Shown here: piece after piece, positions 60,601-64,000 of the stretch
Position numbering within the stretch: the first letter of the stretch is position 1
How the letters are laid out: every line of letters starts with the position of its first letter
Assembly (NCBI RefSeq): GCF_024868665.1
Contig: NC_079905.1
Span: forward strand, 1,549,042-1,613,041
Direction: 5' to 3'
Source of the DNA: Triplophysa rosa
Taxonomy: Eukaryota > Chordata > Actinopteri > Cypriniformes > Nemacheilidae
Length of the DNA stretch: 64,000 bases
Program-made: the position numbers and the translations under genes
Notes under the pieces: generated by a model
What the model was told of the DNA's origin: nothing
The model's database searches: none
The model's input: only the letters and a program-made list of their open reading frames with translations

Positions 60601-63600
60601 TCGTTCTGTGTTGTAATTGGCCCACTGCTGGTTCTGATGTACGGGCAGAAACCGGAGCTTCAGGAAGCGGCCCTGCAGACTGTCTTGTCAGCGTAGACAA
60701 ATTATTCCACTGACAAAAAAAGCGGCCTGTTTTTCTTGTCGCTTTTTTCCCTCCCCGTTTCGTTCCCGTTGTTTTTGTATCCCCCCGCATGCGCCGGACG
60801 GGCCTCTTTTTTAAAGCTGTTACCTGAGTTATTGAGAGCGCACGAAACGACGCCCCAGAGCTCCACGCTGATCTGCGATTGTGCAGACCCCTGCGCTTCA
60901 GAAACCCCCCCAGAGATTTGCGGTATTCTGGACCCTTCCTGATGTTTAGCCGTGTTGGAAATTCCGTGAAAACAGTGCTTGGATGAAGACCAGGTCTATT
61001 TTTACCTTCCCTTTTCAAAAGAGTTTCAGTGTTATCGCTCTGTGCGGACTACAGTATCAGCTTCCTCTACAAACTCATGGTGAAATCTAGCTCACGACGA
61101 GACGTTCGGAAGATATCAAAGATCATGAGTTCCTGGAAAAAGAAAGCACGTTTTTAACACGGTTGCTCTTTCATGAGTTCTGGTTTGTGGTTCATTTACG
61201 TATCAATTTAGTGTCGAATGAGAGTGTAATCGGTGACTATGGAGGTGCAAAACGAAGGTAAAATAATCTTGATTTGGGTCAATTTGATTGATATTGACTT
61301 TTGATGGCAGACTTGTCAAATCTGAGCTCAGTTTGAGACATTTTTTACATCTCTTCTGAAACTCTAATGACGGACACATTTGTAAGATTTCTGACTTTCA
61401 GGAGAAATATCTGAGATGCAGATGAGACTCAAGCAAAAGTTTCCATTTGCTCTCCATTTAATCTCAATGATGTCACACTCAAATAACTGTTTTTTATTTT
61501 TGAAACTTAAATAATCTCGTTTTGTCTTATCTATCACCGGGTGCCTAAAAGTGAGGGGTGAAAGGTCAAATGCTCACAATGAGCACCCTAGTCTCCGCCG
61601 CTCTTCCGGGGCGATCCGGCAAGCGTACAATCCGATGTCACCTACTTCCTCATGCCCAGGAGGAGTTAACCTCTCAGATGTGATTAGGGGGCAGAGAAGC
61701 GGACCCCTCTGCCTGGCCCGGGTTCAGTCTCTACAAGCCCTCGGCTGGATAATTGTTTGCAAACCTCTGGACAGAGGCGCCCCGGGGCACGGCGCGGGCA
61801 CAAGCGTGGTCATTCTCACCGGGCTGACCCTAAAGCTAAACAGGGTCACCCGTCAGCCCCATTTAGATCTGCCCACGGGCCACGGGGCCTCGGTGACATG
61901 CACGGTTGACCGTTGACCCCAGTGATTAAATATGGGCTAGATGAATCTGCAAACATTTAGGCAGTGTCACCTCCGCCGGGCCCCTGTGACACCGCAAGAA
62001 AACACATGGATTCATATCTCCAGGGACGGAGGTCCGGTCACATTGTGCAAAAAATACACGGCATACATTTAAACCTGAAGACAATTCTTTCCTTATGTAC
62101 TCATTCTCGTGTCTTTCTAAAACTGCATGACTTTCTTTCTACTGCACAACACAAAATAAGTTTTTTTGAAGAACGTTGGTAACCAAACAACACTGAACCC
62201 CATTGACGTCCATTGCATGAACACAAACCCACGGGGACATTTCTCAAAATATCTTCTTTTGATGTCATTTACAAGTTTGAAGTTTTATGACACAATGTTT
62301 ATTTTTGGTGAACTATACCTTTAAGGCTCTGCGCATGCATGTCTCAGATTAAACTGATTTTATGAGGATCACGGAACAGAATTCTTCACCGTGACCTCTG
62401 AACTTTGACCTACCAGTCTTCCTGAGAGGGAAGTCCTCTCTGTAGTCCAGGCTGGAGGTCAGGGGGTATTTGAAGGTGGGAGGGGTTTCTCCTTGCGGTG
62501 GGGATCTCTGTTCTGCAGGACCCGGGTGGGCAGAGCTGGAGAACAGAAACATAATAAAATGACCCCTCACTTCTGACCGATGAGAATTCAGATCGCTCGT
62601 GATGAGTCTGTAGTGTGTGGTTGTGTCTGTGACGCACCTGTACCAGAGTTTCGAGCCACTGAGGGGGAAACCAGCGCTGGACACTGACGGATCTTTGGCT
62701 GATTTACTCATCAGAAAGTTGTGCAGTTTCTGTCGTACTTCAGTGCTCGCCGTTGAACCTGCAGCACAAACACGGTCATGTTTATCTGTAAACAACACAT
62801 TTAAAAAACAATGATGTTGATATTTCACGAAAATTCTTAAACTCTTAAATGATTGTTTAACTTTACTCTATATTGTATTGATGTAGAATCTCTGTGCTTC
62901 ACATTAAGCATTTTGATACACAGATTGTCACTGACGTCTTGTTCACATATAAATGTGAAACTTGACTTACAATTCATTTTAGTTCATTATACTTAGTGTT
63001 AATCCGTGAGAACACTATCAGACTCTTAAAAATAAAGGTTCTTTAAAAGGTTCTTCACAGCGATGCCATGGAAGAACCATTTTTGGTTCCACAAAGAACC
63101 ATTCAGTCATTCATTCTTTAAAGAACCATCTCTTTCTTACCTTTTTCTAATTTGAAGAACCTTTTTTCGCTGCAGAGAACCTATTGTGAAACAAAAAGGT
63201 TCTTCGGCTGTTAAAGGTTATTTATGGAACCATTTAGACAAATAAAAGGTTCTTCCATGGCATCCTGAAGCACCTCTATTTTTAAGAGTGATACAATACA
63301 AAATATATAACCAAATAATAAAAATGCCTAATATAATATAAAATATAAAAATGTATTTAAATCCTAAATATCGTTTGCTGTCTGCAAAATCTATTCTTGA
63401 GCATGCTTAAAAATATATAAAATATTGTTTAGCAAATATAATGGCACAAGATTTTTCCTACAATGACTTCAATGCACCGCGATTATAAATTCTCACTCGT
63501 GTGCAGACACAGCGCCATCTTGTGGTGAATCGGGCACTTTACAGGATTAAGTCGTGATTGCAACTACAGAGATGTGATGGGCTGTGTTCAGTGTTTATTG

Positions 63601-64000
63601 ACTGACTCTCTTTAGATCTCTCCTTCCTCCTGTGATGCTGTTTCTGCGTTTCTCTCCTGTGAACCTCCTTCTCCTCATCTCGCGCCTCCTCTCTCTCCTC
63701 CTCAGCAACGAGCCGATGCTCCTCGGCGAACACCTCCTGCTGCTGCCGAAGGGTTAACAGAGCCTGCTGGAGCTGAGAGAGAGACGGAGAGAGAGACTTA
63801 AATACAACGTCACACACGTAACTCCATAAAACTCCAGTGCCAATATACAGCGGCGGGAAAAATTAAGGGAGCATTCCACATTTTTTAGCATCATTTATAT
63901 TGGGGCCATTTCAGTCCAGTTATGTTGAATTTCAACAAAATCAATCCTCAGGAGTGACAAAGTCATCCAACAGCAATGTGAAAGACTGACAGCATAAAAC
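51151..64000 (-). CDS. hdac9b: hdac9b, class IIa histone deacetylase family, MITR-like form (5' partial)
   Basis: Nine exons on the minus strand, labelled A to I: 63607-63772, 62638-62758, 62414-62535, 56980-57111, 56784-56887, 54402-54524, 52841-52982, 51868-52067 and 51151-51423. All join in frame for 460 residues. Class IIa HDAC N-termini are nuclear co-repressors that bind MEF2 and are exported after phosphorylation and 14-3-3 binding. Visible in order: Glu/Gln-rich coiled coil; MEF2-binding helix [15 protein letters not shown]; first 14-3-3 site RKTASEPNL; basic nuclear-localisation region; [30 protein letters not shown]; second 14-3-3 site [26 protein letters not shown]; then VMRLKQEP and a stop. 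No zinc-binding deacetylase motifs follow. Adding about 130 N-terminal residues right of the window gives about 590, close to the roughly 588-residue zebrafish Hdac9b I recall, which also lacks the catalytic domain. It is convergent with twist1, as in mammals. Confidence 0.93.
51560..51831 (-). mobile_element. Tc1-like element in hdac9b intron H-I
   Basis: Inverted ends CCGGTCAAAAGTTTTTGGAC (51560-) and GTGTCCAAAACTTTTGACCGG (to 51831). The ACCGGTCAAAAGTTTGGAC end resembles fish Tc1/mariner relics. It occupies most of a 444-bp intron and begins 36 bases past the exon H donor. Confidence 0.75.
51868..52067 (-). CDS. hdac9b: hdac9b exon H, second 14-3-3 site
   Basis: Acceptor CTCAGTCACAG. Encodes [33 protein letters not shown] and [21 protein letters not shown] is the regulatory phosphoserine/14-3-3 site. 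Donor CAG|GTAACA. Inverted transposon copies lie in both flanking introns. Confidence 0.93.
52309..52718 (+). mobile_element. Tc1-like element in hdac9b intron G-H, inverted copy
   Basis: Left end CCGGTCAAACGTTATTTGGAC and ACTTGAGTGAAATGTTTC match the right end of 51560-51831 in reverse. The right end ACACATAAGTGGTGAGTAGG matches its left end in reverse. It is about 140 bp longer internally. Confidence 0.75.
52841..52982 (-). CDS. hdac9b: hdac9b exon G
   Basis: Acceptor TCCTCCGTCAG. Encodes [16 protein letters not shown] to [19 protein letters not shown], matching the [13 protein letters not shown] helix. Donor G|GTGAGC. Confidence 0.9.
52993..53200 (+). repeat. family B dispersed repeat, copy 8
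   Basis: GAGAAGATCTCAACATGAACTC, CATTTCTCATCAACTTC, CATTTTGCACCTCCACACTC, CAGTCTCATTTG. Confidence 0.65.
53390..53760. promoter_or_regulatory. candidate regulatory patch in hdac9b intron F-G, with perfect DR1
   Basis: GC-richer non-repetitive sequence. 53672-53684 reads AGGTCA-G-AGGTCA. It lies inside hdac9b, where twist1 enhancers are known in mammals. Function is inferred. Confidence 0.35.
54080..54305 (-). repeat. family B dispersed repeat, diverged copy 9
   Basis: GAGAAATGATCGAGTTCATG, GATGAATCTGAGCACAG, TCAGGGGAAGAATATGAG, CGTCTCAGAGC. More diverged than the other copies. Confidence 0.45.
54402..54524 (-). CDS. hdac9b: hdac9b exon F
   Basis: Acceptor TCTCTCCTCCAG. Encodes [18 protein letters not shown], then [15 protein letters not shown], a strongly conserved class IIa motif. 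Donor TGT|GTAAGC, phase 0. Confidence 0.9.
54643..54694. repeat. CT/CA microsatellite
   Basis: CT tract followed by a short CA tract in the intron between hdac9b exons E and F. Confidence 0.92.
55221..56350. mobile_element. 1130-bp hAT-type element
   Basis: Ends TAGGGATGCACAGATATTGG and CCTATTGGTGCATCCCTA are inverted. Flanks GAAAATAT (55213-55220) and GTAAATAT (56351-56358) match at 7 of 8. It carries paired ATCGGC words near each end and no transposase. Another element is nested within. Confidence 0.85.
55303..55930. mobile_element. inverted-repeat element nested in the 55221 element
   Basis: TAGGGCCCTATGATTTC (55303-) and GGATTTCATAGGGCCCTA (to 55930) form the ends. GTTTAT occurs directly on both sides. 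It inserted after the outer element. Confidence 0.8.
56784..56887 (-). CDS. hdac9b: hdac9b exon E
   Basis: Acceptor TTTAACTTTAG. Encodes [16 protein letters not shown] through YRSTAQIQ, the Ser-rich linker (GSGPSSP is conserved). Donor CAG|GTACCA, phase 0. Confidence 0.88.
56980..57111 (-). CDS. hdac9b: hdac9b exon D, 14-3-3 site and nuclear localisation region
   Basis: Acceptor CATCGTTCAG. Encodes [29 protein letters not shown] and LKKRGLELT. Arg/Lys clusters form the tripartite nuclear-localisation signal. Donor G|GTAACA. Confidence 0.93.
57255..57790 (+). mobile_element. 3' end of a LINE retrotransposon, interrupted
   Basis: 57270-57480 resembles the 3' region of fish non-LTR elements (ATTGGTGTGCCCCTGCCC, GGACTTGTACAACTCC, ACAACCTGTTTGAACTCCTG). 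57756-57790 has the typical tail AATAAAGCTTATTCTGATTC. Between them, from about 57510, CACTACCCGTCCAAAAAAAG looks like the end of a Tc1-like insertion. No reverse transcriptase domain. Confidence 0.65.
58014..58290 (-). mobile_element. short dispersed element bounded by CA tracts, copy 2
   Basis: Reverse complement of 34180-34446 with few differences (CATGTTGGGTTTCCATG at one end, GTACCGTAGGGTTTACCC at the other), again flanked by CA/TG repeats. Confidence 0.85.
59390..59580. promoter_or_regulatory. candidate regulatory patch in hdac9b intron C-D
   Basis: Non-repetitive, GC-richer than its flanks. Assigned from composition only. Confidence 0.2.
59721..60056. mobile_element. 336-bp non-autonomous hAT-type element
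   Basis: Ends TAGGGCTGTCAAACGATTAA and TTGACAGCCCTA are inverted, with GCATCCAGAATAAA / TTTATTCTGGATGC further in. Exact 8-bp duplications AAAATAAG lie at 59713-59720 and 60057-60064. Confidence 0.92.
60065..61160. other. hdac9b intron C-D, unassigned
   Basis: 60065-60260 is rich in AGTATACT/TACTTAAG words. 60340-61010 is GC-richer and non-repetitive, with C runs near 60350 and 60420. Its long minus-strand frame has no domain or splice support. Confidence 0.35.
61165..61500 (-). repeat. family B dispersed repeat, copy 10
   Basis: TGTCGAATGAGAGTGTAATC, GATATTGACTTTTGATGGC, TGTCAAATCTGAGCTCAG, CAGGAGAAATATCTGAGATG, TTTCCATTTGCTCTCCATTT. Confidence 0.75.
61545..61990. promoter_or_regulatory. 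candidate conserved non-coding element in hdac9b intron C-D
   Basis: The most GC-rich non-repetitive stretch of the window, with CAGATGTGATTAGG, TAATTGTTTGCAAAC (forkhead-like) and GTGATTAAATATGGG. The open frame here has no recognisable domain. A twist1 or hdac9b enhancer is the likeliest reading. Confidence 0.3.
62125..62325. mobile_element. family A MITE-like repeat, partial
   Basis: GTAACCAAACAACACTGAAC, CATTTCTCAAAATATCTTC and TTTTTGGTGAACTATACC identify the right-hand part of the palindrome. Confidence 0.7.
62392..62411 (-). promoter_or_regulatory. hdac9b: three nuclear-receptor half-sites beside the exon C donor
   Basis: On the minus strand this reads AGGTCA-A-AGTTCA-G-AGGTCA, two overlapping DR1 arrangements starting directly after the GT of the exon C donor. 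Confidence 0.35.
62414..62535 (-). CDS. hdac9b: hdac9b exon C
   Basis: Acceptor GTTCTCCAG. Encodes [16 protein letters not shown] through EDFPLRKT. Donor G|GTAGGT. The junction to exon D splits the 14-3-3 motif RKT|ASEP at the same place as in mammals. Confidence 0.92.
62638..62758 (-). CDS. hdac9b: hdac9b exon B, MEF2-binding region
   Basis: Acceptor TTGTGCTGCAG. Encodes [20 protein letters not shown] through GSKLWY, the class IIa MEF2-binding helix. Donor CAG|GTGCGT. The intron to exon C is only 102 bp. Confidence 0.92.
62759..63606. mobile_element. hdac9b intron A-B with a 270-bp palindromic element at 63020-63290
   Basis: GACTCTTAAAAATAAAGG and CTATTTTTAAGAGTG are the inverted ends. The interior is the same as 40770-41019 (ACAGCGATGCCATGGAAG, TTGGTTCCACAAAGAACC). 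The rest of the intron is AT-rich. Confidence 0.75.
63607..63772 (-). CDS. hdac9b: hdac9b exon A, coiled coil
   Basis: Acceptor CTCTCTCTCAG, then [18 protein letters not shown] to [10 protein letters not shown]. Donor A|GTCAGT. Its single trailing base plus GT of exon B makes Ser. It matches the oligomerisation coiled coil, but with more Glu/Arg than in mammals. Confidence 0.88.
63773..64000 (-). other. hdac9b: hdac9b intron upstream of exon A
   Basis: Intronic. A GA-rich stretch on the plus strand supplies the pyrimidine tract of exon A. Further 5' exons (start codon, CtBP-binding and Gln-rich part) lie beyond 64000. Confidence 0.6.

Noticed and set aside
60554..61018. 154-residue minus-strand open frame
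   Set aside because: It lies inside the hdac9b intron between exons C and D, is Arg/Thr-rich without a domain, and its position does not fit any HDAC9 exon. GC-rich composition explains the open frame.
61551..61916. 121-residue plus-strand open frame
   Set aside because: No recognisable domain and antisense within an hdac9b intron. Better read as a GC-rich regulatory block.

Overview
This is vertebrate nuclear DNA, almost certainly from a cypriniform (carp/zebrafish-like) teleost. The protein-coding exons are short with GT..AG introns. The intergenic sequence is AT-rich and full of CA/GT and CT microsatellites. Several short inverted-repeat transposons are of kinds I know as abundant in cyprinids. 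The gene order is the conserved vertebrate block TMEM196 - POLR1F (TWISTNB) - FERD3L - TWIST1 - HDAC9, with HDAC9 convergent to the other four, as in mammals (human 7p21).

Layout. The last coding exons of tmem196 (+) lie at 1-364. polr1f (+, four exons, 1766-3707) encodes the A43-type stalk subunit of RNA polymerase I. About 18 kb of gene-free DNA follows. Then come two single-coding-exon bHLH genes, ferd3l (+, 22556-23023) and twist1, probably twist1a (+, 25076-25588, with an intron in its 3'UTR). From about 26.8 to 51.0 kb I find no coding exons. Nine exons of hdac9b (-) lie at 51151-63772; its 5' exons are beyond the right edge.

Genes and control. Ferd3l and Twist1 are tissue-restricted bHLH regulators, and the gene-free DNA around them, including hdac9b introns, is where twist1 enhancers are expected. 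Non-repetitive GC-richer patches at roughly 8.1-8.4, 10.4-10.8, 33.1-33.4, 53.4-53.8 and 61.5-62.0 kb are my candidates, from composition and TAAT or E-box content only. Perfect direct repeats of the nuclear-receptor half-site AGGTCA occur at 29.4, 50.6 and 53.7 kb, with close variants at 49.3 and 62.4 kb. The 29.4 kb site has a DR5 (retinoic-acid type) fused to a DR1.

hdac9b here encodes the MEF2-binding and 14-3-3-binding regulatory half and then stops. I see no deacetylase domain exons between its stop codon and twist1, matching the short MITR-like Hdac9b I recall from zebrafish.

Oddities. polr1f exon 1 has an in-frame TAG at codon 51, inside otherwise conserved coding sequence. hdac9b exon H (14-3-3 site) sits between two inverted copies of one transposon, an arrangement that can favour exon skipping or circular RNA. 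Several non-autonomous elements show clear 8-bp target duplications, and one unclassified repeat family has about ten copies in the window. There is one 16-N assembly gap inside a CT tract (32425-32440). No RNA gene, CRISPR array or novel multi-gene system was found.
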